From positions 19,586,768 to 19,650,767 of the forward strand of contig OU342814.1 of assembly GCA_910591455.2 (NCBI GenBank): a stretch of DNA of 64,000 nt, in the 5' to 3' direction. The notes under the pieces were generated by a model. That model was not told the DNA's origin. It saw nothing but the letters and a program-made list of their open reading frames with translations, and searched no databases. The stretch's first letter is position 1. Each line of letters starts with the position of its first letter. Shown in pieces: positions 13,055-27,100 of this stretch. The translations under genes and the position numbers were made by a program. The DNA comes from Pholis gunnellus. Lineage: Eukaryota > Chordata > Actinopteri > Perciformes > Pholidae.

Positions 13055-16000
13055 TTATTTAACCATCCTGGAGCGAAGACGCCTCTTAAGGACCTGATGG
13101 TCACTCTCCTTCTCCTCCGGCTCTCTGCTGATTATCTACAAGAAAAGAAGACATTGATAAAACATTGAGTATTTGTTATTAGAGCCACAGACCCCATCCA
13201 GTTGTACAATCATACTATCAAGAAATGAGTTCAGTGAATCAGCCAATGATCAGTCTTACAATTCAGTGACAGAACTGTAAAGGTCCGCACTGATCCGATG
13301 TTGTCTACAGAAACATTGATTAGTTCCCACCTATTCCTCTCCTATGGGATGTCAGTGTATGTATACTTTAAGTATAATTTAAAGATAACAGGACACCTTT
13401 ACACAGGCAATGTAATCATACACACATTGGTTGTATTGATATTATGGTGATGACATGGACCAGTAAACCGGGTAAAGAGAAAGGAGCAAAGCGGACACGG
13501 CCGGAGTCGTTTGACACTTTCCGAGCCGTTAAAGAGTGTAAACATTTTTTCTGCTCATTATGAAACAGTCCGGAAAAAAAAAGAATCTTCAGTGCCAATC
13601 TGGAGATCGGCATGAATGTTGTCTAGTCGCCCATCCCTGATATTGCTACACTGTGCACCACAAATGGGCAGGAGGAGAGCTAGTAACTTTGGCAGCACCA
13701 GCTAACTGCTGTTCTATTGGTTCCATTGGTTCCATCACGGTGCATTCAGGCCTCATTCAGTAAAAGTGTGGAAGAAAGTGAATTACTGCTCTCGTGATGT
13801 GTTCAAATGTAATCTTGTAAAATGTGGTTTTGATGAAAAACCTGAATACAGTTTTTGAAGGACATGTTATCACAGCAATATAAAATAGATATTAGTGATA
13901 ATTGTGATATCAAAATAACATACTAGAACATTTCTATGGCTTTTTGATGATTTTACATCCTATAAAAAGAGTTTTGAGTTACCCAGCTGAACTGTGTGCG
14001 TGTGTGTGTACTAAGAGGACTGGAGGTGTTGGCATAATAAGCTTTTGTTTCATGACACTTACTGGGTGTGAGGGCATGTCCATGGGGGAGGAGATTTCAG
14101 GCCTGTAGAGTTTCTTTTTGCTCTTCTTTGCTCTCAGACTGAGGGAGGAAGAGGAGGCTGCTGAGTCGGCATCGCCCCGACCGCTCACCAGACTCATCAT
14201 CTTCTTGGCTGCAGAGACGATTAAAGACAAGAGGACCTTGATCAATATTTTTTATTTATTACATAATTTCATGTTGGTTAACCATTTAATGTTATTAACT
14301 GTGTGTATTCATATTACTATGAATAAATCATTCCAACAGTAGCTTTTTTGAATTAAGTCTAAAGACCGTCATTGGCTGATTAAAAGACAATGCCAGCAGG
14401 ATACGGCTGGTATTGGTCTTTTAAGAGGAATTTGTTAATACTAAAAAAGTAAAGTGGAACAATCCGAGGAGGACACTGAAGGGTATCGGAAGGAAAGGAC
14501 AGGAGACAGAGAAAGATGGGACAGGGAGGTGGGATAAGGGACGGACAGAGAAAGAACAATGGAGGAAGAGAAGGAGTGAGCGATGGAGAGAAAGGGAAAA
14601 GATTGATGTGTTGGTGGAAGTAAATAACGGCGATAAAAGACGATGAGGGACAGGGGGAAGCAACAGCAAGCAGAGAGAGGGAGAGAGTATCAGATGGCGA
14701 CAGCAACCTTGAGTCGGAACCCCAGGGCTGCAATTAATTGACCGAGTGAAACCGACCCTGAGGATAGAACTCAAGAGATGACTTGTTGATTCCAATATGT
14801 TCACCGTCTTAACTTCCCCCTTTAAGCCATCATTAGTGTCCTAACTCGGCTGTCCTTGCCCGGTTACTTTTTCCAACCCGTGTTATCCTTCAATAAATTA
14901 CTCCGACAAAAGTTGTCCTTGTGTGTCCTGCGTTGTGTTTCTGCACAAAGGTTCCTGTGACATTCTAAAAATCCCACCAGGGCCATGAGATTACCTCCTG
15001 GACGCCATCAGTAATTGACTGAAGGTGAATGAATAGAATGCATCGCAATGCATCAGAGAGGAAGCTCAGTGGTGAGGACATTTTGAAATGTTAAACTACA
15101 GTGTGAGGCTGACGCACAGCCTACACACACTCAGTTCTGAGGATTTCCCATTTCTGTGCAATCAATGCAATTCTTAATGTGCTTTGTCATCAATTATTTT
15201 GCTAATACTCCCCTCTTTTTACGAGGTAACTGGAGGCGTGACCTTTTGTATGCATAAAACATGATGTGCCTTGTATTTCTTTGACAGTGGTTTGCACAGT
15301 TCACTGAGATACGTGTCTGTGTGTCCACTCTCCTGCTTGCAAGCATTAAATTGACACTACTTTGAGCATTTATCAGACTCTGTTTATTTAATCAACTCTT
15401 ATCCCGCATCTACATAGAAATATTCCACAACAGCTTTGTCATCAATTATTTTGCTAATAATCAAACTGAAAGAGACTCTTGCACACACACATTCACATAG
15501 ATTATTCAGGGGCATGACTCTCTAGCATCATGCTCGCATTGTTTGAATTAAAAGCTAGTGGTTTAAAAAAAATGTGCACTCATAGCCAATCTCAACTTTA
15601 TAACAAAAACTAGAATAACATTTATTAGAATAAAAAACTTATGGAAAGCTCTGCACCAATGTTCATTAGTCTCTTAGGGTTTGTATTATTTTTTTTAAAT
15701 TAATCTTCTAAAATGTAATTTTATTAATTGATTGAATGAATGTTTGTGTCAACAGCTGATGAAAAAAACGGGTTCAACCCTCCACTGGTGTATGGCTGTA
15801 ATGTTGTTGCTTCATCATATATAAACTCTTCTTTATGCTTGAAATATATGTATCTGCAAAACGGCTACTCTTTACCCTCACAGCCAGATAAAAGTTAGAT
15901 ACCTCACACCGACACACGGACACACTGACCTTTAGTGCCGAGCAGCGTGGGGGAGCTCTGCAGGAAGTCGCCGATCTTCTGCAGAGTTCCTTCCTTTCTG

Positions 16001-17908
16001 CTGCTGCGGATGCTCTGGGAGTCGTGGTGAGCCGCTGGAGAAGAGTTCTGATCACAGACGACAGTAAACTGTGGTTAGTCCCTCCGCATGTGGCCTCCAG
16101 TGCAAACATACTGAAAACATGACTGGTGGGGAAGTCTAGTTCAACTAAACCACAGATTGTGAAAAGGAAACATTAAAGAAGAACTGTCCCTTGTGAAAAG
16201 TAGGTTTTGCTACATCGAGGCTTTAACTCTGAGTTTGTTGTCTTAGTACGTGTATAGGATGCATCAGAGGATGTATCAGAGGATGTTTTGCATGGTTTAG
16301 CGCGTGTCTGTGTGTTACTGTCTGGTTGTCACCTCCTCTTGGTGCGGAGTTAGCTTTGGCGTCATTTTGGTCCGAGTGTTCCTTCTGTTCTCTGCCTCCA
16401 TCTCTTCCTATCAACACACACAGGAGGGAAATTCACAAAGACACAGAAAATGAAGAGACACAAACAAACTGCTCGTCAGCCTCTTACTAAATCTTCTGGT
16501 ACCGATGACTCAGAGAGGTTAGAATGAGGCAAAGAGCTAAAAAAACAGCAACCATAACATGTTTCATAATGACAGAACTGTTTGAACGAGATGGTCATCA
16601 ATAGAAGGTAGACGTCAGAAGAAAAGCGGTCAGACACTTTGAGCGCCGGCGTCGCTCAATTCCACTTTTACCATTTTGCGAGCTGGAATAATTTTCAAGA
16701 GGAGAAAACAAGCTCCAATTTAGGGCGATTTACCTGCCACAAGCTCAACTGCTACGATTCCAGATATATCATGTGGACGTCTCACAGAATGAATCAGCTT
16801 TCACTTTGGAACAACATTCTGACAGCAGTGACGAGCACTATTGTCAACCATGTGCAGAACACCTTTTATCAACAGCGTGATGTTTTCTGTTGTTCCCAGT
16901 CAACACAATGTTGTAAGTAAGTCTTTGACTTCCTCTTTCTTTTCATAGTTGAGACATACCGAGGATAACCACCTCGCCATCAGAGTTTTGTTATCAGGTG
17001 AAACATCTGACTTGATGAGTTGAATGACATGATGGCATATGAGTCAATGGAGAATGATTCTAAAATCCTAAATGTGGACCCTTTCCGCCTTGAAACGTTT
17101 ATTTATCTTTTACAAGAAACCTTCTCTTCGCAGGTTCAAATTCACATGTTTTCACAACCAGGGGTGCACAGCCTCCCACCAACAGAGGGACCTGGATTAT
17201 TCTTTCTACATTGTAACTTTCTTCCTCTCACACAGACACACACTGCAGCTCCATTATGTACTTTCTACACTTTTTTTTTTTTTTTTAAATCTCCACCAAT
17301 CTCTACTTTTGCAACAAGGTTTGGAATGGGGCCTCCTCTCTACATCTTACGCAGTCCAGCAGTGGCCCATGACCACAGGGGAACTATGAGGGAAATAAGT
17401 GTTCAAAAATATATCCAATAATAATAAAACATTAATAATGAAGAACCAACAGTGATTTGTTTGGTATTTTCCTCAGCAGTCAGTTCAATACATCCCTGGA
17501 CAGATTGCTGACTCACACCTAGCCGTTGGGGACGAGGCCGACCTGAGAGGGTGGCTAACCGGCCGGGCGGTGGAGTGGGCGCGGTGAACGGCGTAAACAT
17601 GCTCCAGTTTGAGGAGCAGAAACAGGGTCAAAACATGTGAAGTCATCAGTGATTCAGTTTCACGGTTTTAAAAATAATCCGAGGGAAGGAAGACCGGAAC
17701 AGAGAGAGAGAGAGGTACGGAAGTAGAGATCGGTAGAGATAAAAACAATCTGAAGAAAGTACATAATGGAGCTGGAGAGTGTGTGTGTGTGTGAGGAAGA
17801 AAGAAGTGGAAAGATAAAGATGAGTAGTGGAGTTATAAGTGATAGCGATAAACCGTAATTGGAGTGCGAGTGTGGAGAAAGTAAACAAGATGAAATGTGT
17901 GTCTGTGT

Positions 17909-17954
<46 letters not shown>

Positions 17955-18162
17955 GAGAGAGATGAGATGATAGAGAGAGAGAGATGAGATGATAGAGGGA
18001 GCGTGTGGAGAAAGTAAATGAGATGATATGAATCAAGACTCTGGACACAGTAAGATGCAGACAAGATAGTGAGAGGCCGAGCTGTGCTGCAAGCACATGG
18101 TTTCTTGATAGATTTTGACTCCAATTATGTAGTGTTGAACAAATATAATAGTTTGTTAATTA

Positions 18163-18197
<35 letters not shown>

Positions 18198-21100
18198 TAT
18201 TTTGTGTAATCATAGCAATAACATTTTAGTCTCACTGGCATTAATCTTTCTAGCCAGAGTCACTAGTTGTTAAAAGTGATCAAAAATAACTGATGGCTGA
18301 GTCATCTAAATACACCGGGATTTTGGAGGACTAGACTACAGGCGGTGAGAATAACAAAGACTGCATGCTGTACTGTAGGAAGAGAACAGACAGAGTTATA
18401 TATCAGTGTGTGTGGTAGGTCGACTCGGTGCACAGCATTTCTGTTGACAGGGCCATACAACATCAAAATCATAAAAGACAAAAATTCCGATAAAGACTTT
18501 CTGGGACGGCAGCGATGTCTCCTCTAAAGAAGAGACGCAACATCGTCAATAAATCAGTACGAAATGATCTGCTGAACAGACAGACATGGCCGGCTGGGAG
18601 AGATGGAGGCAGGAGGAATGACTGACAGAGGTTAAAGGACAGAGAGAGAGAGAGAAAAGGAGTGTGTGCAAAGAGTAAAAGCTGCTTGCGTGTGGTCACA
18701 TTGTGCCAGTTTACATGGATCAGCCTGCCAACAGTCCATTATCTCGGAGAGAAATTGAATGGTGCAGGAGTCTAAATGGCTGATGAGATCGGCTGCTGGG
18801 TCACTGCCTACAGATGTCAAACCCATCAGATGGGAACCGACTTTACCACGAAACTCGGCACCCGGCTGTAACACGGATGAAATCAGAGCACTCCATTTAA
18901 GAGGGACCAATTCATTAAATTAACATTGTTCCATTGATTTTGACAGTGTAATTACTTTAGAAGATTGGAAGCATCTACTTTGCATTTTTTTTTTTTTTTT
19001 TATAAAATCAGAAAGAGGAACACTGCTCATGTGACATGCATTTAAAAAGTGATCATAATTATGAAATTATAATTAATATTGAATCGGAGAAACGGATTAC
19101 ATGAATCTTGATTTAAGAAAAAAACATGACGGGTATACAGGGTCTTAACTTTGGAAAACGTGTGCACTCAATTAGCCTGCATGGCTAAATCTGGCACATT
19201 TACATGGCTCCCCCGGGGAAACGCAGTCGTACTGGACTAAATGATTCCATTAGCAGCTCCACACTCAGCTGGGGGGCCTGTGGTCATACAAGCCACCCTG
19301 TAATAATAATTGTATGATTTGATCCTGAGTTATCTGCTCAAGGGTCGTTGAACAAGGAACTGAATCCCAAAGATTTCAAGGAGCGCGGCCCTGTGGCTCA
19401 ACCTCAACTCTGACCTCCCAGTAGGAGGGACGAACAGGCTACAGCTGGATTTGCATTTCACCCAAAACACCAAGAGTCAGTGGCTCCAACAGTACAAAGC
19501 AGACCTGAGTTCTGCTCAGTCTTCCACGCAGAGTGCTGCTCTTTGTGGCTACATTATCATGCACGCCGACAATGAAATGACCATGTGATCAAGGCAGAAA
19601 TACAAGCACGGTGCAGCACATGTAAAACCTATAATATGATTTCAAGTTGATGTGATTAACCTCAGTTACAATGAGCATGATCAGAGTAAGATGTGTAGAA
19701 TACTTCTAACAGAGTTGCATGAATGGAATTTGAACCTGTAAACACTTTACTCAACTATGAACTATCACTTTTTACAATTTTTTTTTACAACAACTTTTTT
19801 CACAATTTTTCAACACAGCAATTTAGCTGCTGAACAAATGCTGAGAAAGTTTTGCCATCTTTTATCTAAAATCTTATCGGAGAAAAATAAGATTGGACAG
19901 CGGGCCCATAGTGTAGCACAAGGTTATAGCACATTAGCATCATGGGAGAAATGTGTTTTTGAAGGAGAATACTGGAGGGCATCTGTGACATTGCAGAATA
20001 ATTTGACAGCGGCGTCTTGAGGCATTAGTCACTTTGCTCGGTAGCATGGAAACGGGTAAATTAACGTAACGCTCCAACAAATAAGCCATGTAAACATCCT
20101 CATTGGGGCGATGCCGTACTCTGGGTATTGGCTGTAATAAGTCTCTCTCTGTCTCTCGCTCTCTCTCCCTCTCTTTCTCCCTCTCTTTCTCTCTCTGAAG
20201 CACTCGTTCAACGTTTACACTTTTGCTGCCGCTATAAAAAGGAAGATGCTGTATACATTTATTTACCAAATGATGTAACAGATCCAAGACGAGTAAGCAA
20301 TTAGGCATCAAATTTTCTGACCCGGAAGTGAAAACTAACATGGTGAAAGGTGACGAAGAATGTGATGACTGATGAGGAATGATTGACTGATTATGAGTAC
20401 GGAGGAATGAGAACATGATGCTGTTTTGAAAAGTACCTCAGTTTTGGTTCGTCGTTTACTCCTCCTGAAGATGTGACACTTCAGAAAAGAAAACTTGGTT
20501 AAAATCAAAGCAGTGCATTAAAATATTAATTTGCAAAACCATTTACTGAACAGAACAGGAAAACTGAAACAAAGAATTTTTGAAACATGTTTTGGCTATC
20601 AGGGTGAGTATCTGGTTAAACTGTGCTCACATCGTGTTGTTGCTAATTGTACTGCTAACCAGCAGTCCAACACAAACCCAGGATGTATGCCCATGTATTG
20701 ACTAGGTTATAATAAGGGCAACTATAACAATTACTTCAAAAAACAAAACTAGAATAACTTAAAGACAACAGACTACGTGAATCTTAGAGGTGCTAAAACC
20801 AAAATTTGGAGCATTAATTTAGCAGCAAACAACTATTTGCTATTTAAAAATGAAACAGATTATTAGCGCCCTCCTCAGCGAGGAATAAAGTCCTACTTCC
20901 TCTTTGTGTTGTAATCCGACCATCTCTGTGCTCAAAACAAGGATGAATAGATTTCTAGAGCTGTAAATCCCTCACAGTAGCTTTACTGCTGGATGTTTCC
21001 GTGTCAATCTGGCCGACCTTTCAACCGGATGTTGTGACATACTTGGATGGAAAAGATGAAGCAAGTAAAACAGTGGGACAGATCGAAAAGCTCCGGGAAG

Positions 21101-24100
21101 CCTCCGCACTAAAATGATTCATTTCTCCTCCACATATTTAACGTATGAACAGAAGAAAATAATTCTGCCGGCTGTCATTGGTTCTACCTCGTCACATGGC
21201 ATGCGATGCGTGCTGCAGCGCTCTAAAAGACTAACTATTTTGGGCTGCAGCCGTTTCACCCTGAAAAATCCCCGGAGTGCCGCTCTCACTTTTGTGCGTG
21301 CGAGCCTTCCGTAAATCTACTTCGACAGCAATGGATTTGAGGGCACAAAAAATGCAGCATGTAAATTGCCCAAAAGCATTCTTCAGATAAGAGCTACTTG
21401 TTAAGAGAAGCGGTACACAAAAATGTATACTTAAGTAACAACTTGTGTATCTTTTCAGTTCGATTTAACGAGATGGAAGCACCGACATGGTTTAATGTTT
21501 CATGTCATTTTGGAAGGAATCATTCAATTATAGAGTAGTTTATATAGTCCAGGTCCTGATGGGATCGGATATAAAGTGCCACCGATGCCACTGTGGGATG
21601 CGGAGTCTCTTTATCAAGCTCTGTTGGACCGTAAAGTGTCCCACTACTCCCTGCTGCATGCGTGTTTAATGTTCAAAACCAATAGGCTCTGTGCTTTTGA
21701 AGATGCGCATCACTCGTATAAACTGTGTGTTGTTCACAGAGGGTACATTCAGCAGGCACAAGCTTGCCTTTTGTGACAGAGCCACTAAATACAGCTATTC
21801 AAGCGTCATGAGGAACATAACCAAAACTGGACGTCGGGGAAGCATTGTCTTACATTTCACTGCTGGTGCGGTTTCTAGGATCATTAAGGTTTGTATCGTT
21901 TGAGGCCACAAGATGTTTTCCGTTGTGCTCCATTCATGTTGAAAAGAGTATTCTGTACTGAAAAGGATTATTAGGTCATATTCTGTTTTGTAGAGTTAAG
22001 GTCATTATAATATTCTTGTCCCCCTTTAGGGTGGACACAGTGAAAACTATCGAGAGGTAATGGGTGAGCCAAAAATCAACTTGTCTGAACAAGCATCGTC
22101 TGTGTGGCCGGCACTCGTTACCATTTCTGCCTCACATATGTCAATTCTAATGCAAGCAGCACCGTTAAAATAACGGTTCACAAATGAGAAATATGTGGAA
22201 TGACTATCGCAAACAGCAGTGATAGTTTATTTTTAGATACTAGTGAATGGGCACATTTTTTGCTGGAGATTGTGAGGCAGCAGCGGTAATTCCTTTGTAT
22301 TCCCAACTTTACTGAGATCATACTTAACAGTGACCCTTAAACCTCCTCTACTGATTAAGTGGACAGAGTGAAGGGACATGGTGGAGTCCAGGTACTTCAG
22401 TTGTACAATGTTTCCCCAATTCATCTTCACAGTAACCCGCTTAAAGTTGAAGAGAGCTCGCCTACAAATTCACTTTATTACTGTAGAAGCACAGTCCTCT
22501 TCCCTGAAAGATTGTTTTCTAGATTGATGTTGTATGATGTCCAGCTGCCCAGCCCATACGGTCTCATAATCAAAGAATACTCTATTATGAACGACCAAAG
22601 GGCTTCGTCAAAAGGTACCGAACAAAAACTATTTAAGCTCCATAGCAACAAAAAGGATATTTAAAAAGATTCGATGCAGTACATTCTCATGACTTTCCCA
22701 TACATTTGCATTGATGCATCACAACTACAGCCAATCAGGAACTCCCGCAGCACAAATTCACCCACTCCATCCAATTAATGAGGAGCCAAACTGAACGAGA
22801 TGGATGGGTTGTTGTTTATAGTTGACTGAATGGAGAAATTGCAGATCTGCAGTGTCTGCGAATAGCGCCGAGAACTTCACTGTTTGTCTGCGTTCTTCGA
22901 CTCCCACTCTCTCCCTGACCTATGTGAGGCTCTATTAAGTGTCCCATTAATCAACAGGGGGAACCTGCTCTGTGCCCGTGTTCCTGCTGACTCTCGGCTG
23001 GATCAAGGAGAGGCCAAGATCCTGCTGGCTGATAAACCCACAGACGGGGAGAGATTGACTGAAATGTTTTTCAGATCTAAAATGTCCAAAACATTGGCTT
23101 TGAGTAGCTTAATATAATAAACATACGATACCCACTGTACAAATTCGCAGTATCCAAAGAAACCAATGAAAATATGTAGTTATTGTGGTTTCAATCCATA
23201 TCCTTTTGGTACTTTTTATATTCAGGGGAAGCCTTACGTTAGAGGGCAGAAGGACGGATGCAGACACACAGCCCTATCAAGCTGTATGTGTTAACCTGCT
23301 AACAATTGACTATTGCCACATTCAGCAGCCAGAAAGTCACATTATCATTCTTTTAGAGACATGTCTGTGTAAAATATGAACAACCGAAAGCCAACATTCA
23401 CTTTCCTTTTAGCTCTGGTTTGGTCTCCTCCAACTCCAGAGAAACAATGTCTGACTATTTACTGCAGCTGCTAGATGTTCCTCGAGCTTTACCAGCTCAT
23501 CAAACATGTTCCTCTACCTGCCGTTTGGTGCTAGGTGACTAGCATACACCTTTTGTTTTTACACGCCTTATTCATCTAGGTTTCTGCAGTATGAATGACC
23601 CTTTCACATTACACTAAGGCCCTTGATTTGATCCTATTTAACGGGGCGTTCAAAATATCCTCAGGCTACATGCAAATGTTGTGAATGTTCTTTTCCAATA
23701 CATGTGATGGAACTAGATCGCCTCTGTTACAGGCTATGTAACTGGAGTGGGAGAGGGACAATGGGAGCTGGCTGTGATCAACTACGTGCTGTGAATGGGA
23801 ACAATAAATGTGAGTGAGCGTAGACTGTGTGACTTTATACTGTGTGGCTTTGAGCATATACATGTAATAACACAAGCATACGACATATCTGCAGACTTCT
23901 ACTTTTCTAAGGTTTTCCATATTGCAATAACTATAGGCAATGTCTTTAAAGAGTGAACAAATATGTGACTGAGCGATGAGTTATGATCCTATCATCGTTG
24001 TTAGTTTGGCTCGTGAGTATACTAAAAGTTGATTTGCACATTGTATGTTTTTTCTCTCGGTTATCATTAAGGTAACTTAAACACGTTGCACTATGGGGCT

Positions 24101-27100
24101 TCAGAGTTAATACTTATGGGCAATATTGCCAACTGACAATAAGACAAGTTGCTGGGTTTCCGGCAGTACAATAAGTATACACATCATTTCACAATGTGAC
24201 TGTGTGATAAAGAGAGAACATGAAGGAGATGTGTGTGCTCAGGGATGTGTACATATGGGCTGTGCAGTTACACTCGGCTCAGATCTAAACTCTCAGCAGC
24301 TACCCCCTGTGTCAGCTTCTTCTGCTCACATTTTTCTCTCCCACATTGCTTTTTATTGTTTCATCTACCCCCCCCCCCCCCCCCCCCCCCAAACACCACC
24401 ATCAACATCTCTTCTTGCCTGCCACTTTCATCTCCAGCCTCTCCTCTCTCCACCCCGGTTTCTTCTCTTTTCCTCCTACCCTCTTGTACTCCCTCAGTTG
24501 TCTTTGTCCATCTGTCCTTCTTCCCAGTCTTATTTCACTTCCCTTGCTGGCATTTCCTCCATCTAACCCTTAACTAATCTCTCCAAATGTATTCTTTCTG
24601 TGCTGCCTCCACCTCCTGCATTCTTTCCCTCAATGTATTTTGGGCCATTTCTCCCTTGGTTTAAGGCTCACTTTCTCTACACCGTATTGTCTCCCCTTTT
24701 CTGTTGCTGGGAACAAACGTTACTTCAGCCTGTTATTGGCCTGCTATTGTATGAAGGCTGACAGGGTCATTGATGTGTTGACACTCCGATGACCCTTGGG
24801 CTCTTGACACTTCAAACCCCCCCATGTCTTTCTTTCTTATGTGTTCAGAGGAGGAAGGCTCTATTGCTTTCCAAGTGGAAACTGGGTCACTGTAGCAGCA
24901 TGAGTAGGGGTATAGGTTTAGAGTACAAAAAGAAAAAGAATGACATTTCTATGCAGCTCAAATGATTTTGGCAATCCTCATTTTAAGTCTAAGGATTTCT
25001 ATTTCACTGTCTTGCAGTTATGGACAACCAAAATGTCTTTATACCCACAGGGAATTTGTCTGGGTCTCTCCCATGTTCTCATCTCAGTCCTTACTGCCCT
25101 TTTAAAAAGAGATGTGTTCATGTTCATTAATGTTGACTGAAGTGCCCCAGATCCGCAGAGTAAAATCTGACTTCACATCGCTTTGGCTGTGCTGTAGAAC
25201 ACAACAAGAACATCTATATCTTTTTGTGGGCTTCTCATTTCACATCCCTCTCCTCTGTTTCTGTTCCAGTTCTCCCCCTTGAACCCAGGTCAGTGAACAG
25301 AACCGCAGTCATCAGTGGAATTACTTCCATCGCTGTACAAACACTCCCACTGCTGGTATCAAAAGACAAAATGTCGTCATACCAGCAAAGTACAGGGAGC
25401 CGGAGTCAAAGAGCCTTCTTACATTGGATGCTAACAAGTTTCAGCTAATGAGCTTTAGTCAGTCTCTTTGCTCAAAGTCTCGTGAGGAGCTCAACATTCT
25501 GGAATACAATAAAAGCAACTACAGGTTTGGCACTGCCACGGTTAAACGCTGCCATCCTCGCTAGTCGGATAAACGTATGATTTTATTAATTTTCACATTT
25601 AAATGACATACTGACTACAGATGTTACAATATGAAATTATATTTCACAATTATTGTTGGGGGAAATATCATGGTCTATCCATATCAAATAAGGAAATAAA
25701 AAACATCTTAGCATTGCCAGTTTTAATTATGTATTATAAGCTGCTTAGAGCTAGTATTAGGAAGTTAAACAGCTTCAAACAAACTGTATTTATGCAAGTT
25801 CCATAGAGCATGAACGCACCTTAATGTAACTAAAGAGAACCTCCGTCTGCTATAACACGGTTACTAACTTTCCTCCTGCCGATTTAAACACGTATTCGTT
25901 ATTCTCAATGCAGCAATATCAGGAATGGGAGACTATAAAGCATTGATGCTGATCTCCTGCTCGCATATTTTTACTAAATTTAGACAATTAATGAAAGTCA
26001 GTAAAACCTTTTCCCACTATGATGGTTACACTGTAATTAATCTGCGGTTCACACGACTCCCTGGTCATTTTCTGTATGCAAAATGCTCCCACTCTGCCGA
26101 TTTGGAGGCTTCTGGCAGATGTAAGACTGGTACATCGGTTCCCTCTGACATTTGTACGACCCTTCTTGTCAATGCTTCAGGTAAGTGGCACGACCAACAC
26201 GCACAAACCGGCGCGCACACGTTATGTGACTCGCACAAGCGATTTCAGACACAGACGGACAGACGTGGATGCAGGAATCAGGACCACATAGATATCGTAG
26301 CTTCTTCAATTCTTACGATTATGAAGTTGTGATGCAATATAACAGCAGTTATTGGAAAACGTATTAATCCCAACATCCCTAATATTGACATATGCAGTCT
26401 CTGCCTTTGATGCGTCTCCGCCCTGATCTGAACTCATCAGCCGCTTCTGACTGATTTCCACCTCATTGTGTTCTCCTGGCCCCGGCCTGCCAGCACCTCC
26501 TCTGGGTTCAGCATTCTGTCTGGTTCTCTCCTGATCGACTGGATAGGTCAGCAGAAGGGGCTGTATAAAACGTCATTTGTTGTATTCAAAGCTTAGATTT
26601 TGGGCTTTGAATGTCTGTGGTGCCGTTATGCTAGACCACCCCGTTCATACAGTTTCGACCGCAGTGAAACGTCGTTTTTGAAATGCTACTTCTCCTAATC
26701 ACAAGAAAAGGGTATTTAAAGCTATAAATGAAAATGATTTTCAAGTGCAGGTTTGATGCACAAATATCGACTCAATACTGACCTAAATGTTTCAGTAACC
26801 CCAATTTTCTAAATTGTCAGGGCATTGAATGTCTAGTCATGTCATCTATTCATTCTTTAATCAGATATTCATAAAGGAAAATCACCGATTTGCTATGCTT
26901 TAGTTGGACAAACATCTTGATGAGATATTTAAGATAAAAAAAAAAGTTTGTTTTCTTTTGGTAAATAAAAAAAGGGGTTTTGTACAAAACATGTAAATAT
27001 TCCTTAAAGTTAGGTATCAAATAAAAAGTAATGAAACTGGTATGGCCTCGGCTTTAGTATTGAAAAAATTCAAATGATACCCTTCCAAAGTAAAATGAAA

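Noticed and set aside
14380..14804. Two overlapping frames of 117 and 127 codons on the minus strand
   Set aside because: The plus strand is purine-rich (GA-biased), giving Leu/Pro/Ser frames in two registers. No splice signals or family resemblance, and it lies in a kif20b intron.
17646..18124. 154-codon Ser/Leu-rich frame
   Set aside because: It is produced by the GA-rich repeat read on the opposite strand; low complexity and no motif.
19940..20416. 158-codon minus-strand frame
   Set aside because: Its middle is an Arg/Glu run encoded by a CT-rich simple repeat and its ends show no similarity to known proteins.
24126..24577. Pro-rich frames of 114-146 codons
   Set aside because: They cross the poly-C tract and C/T-rich DNA and all overlap each other in different frames.
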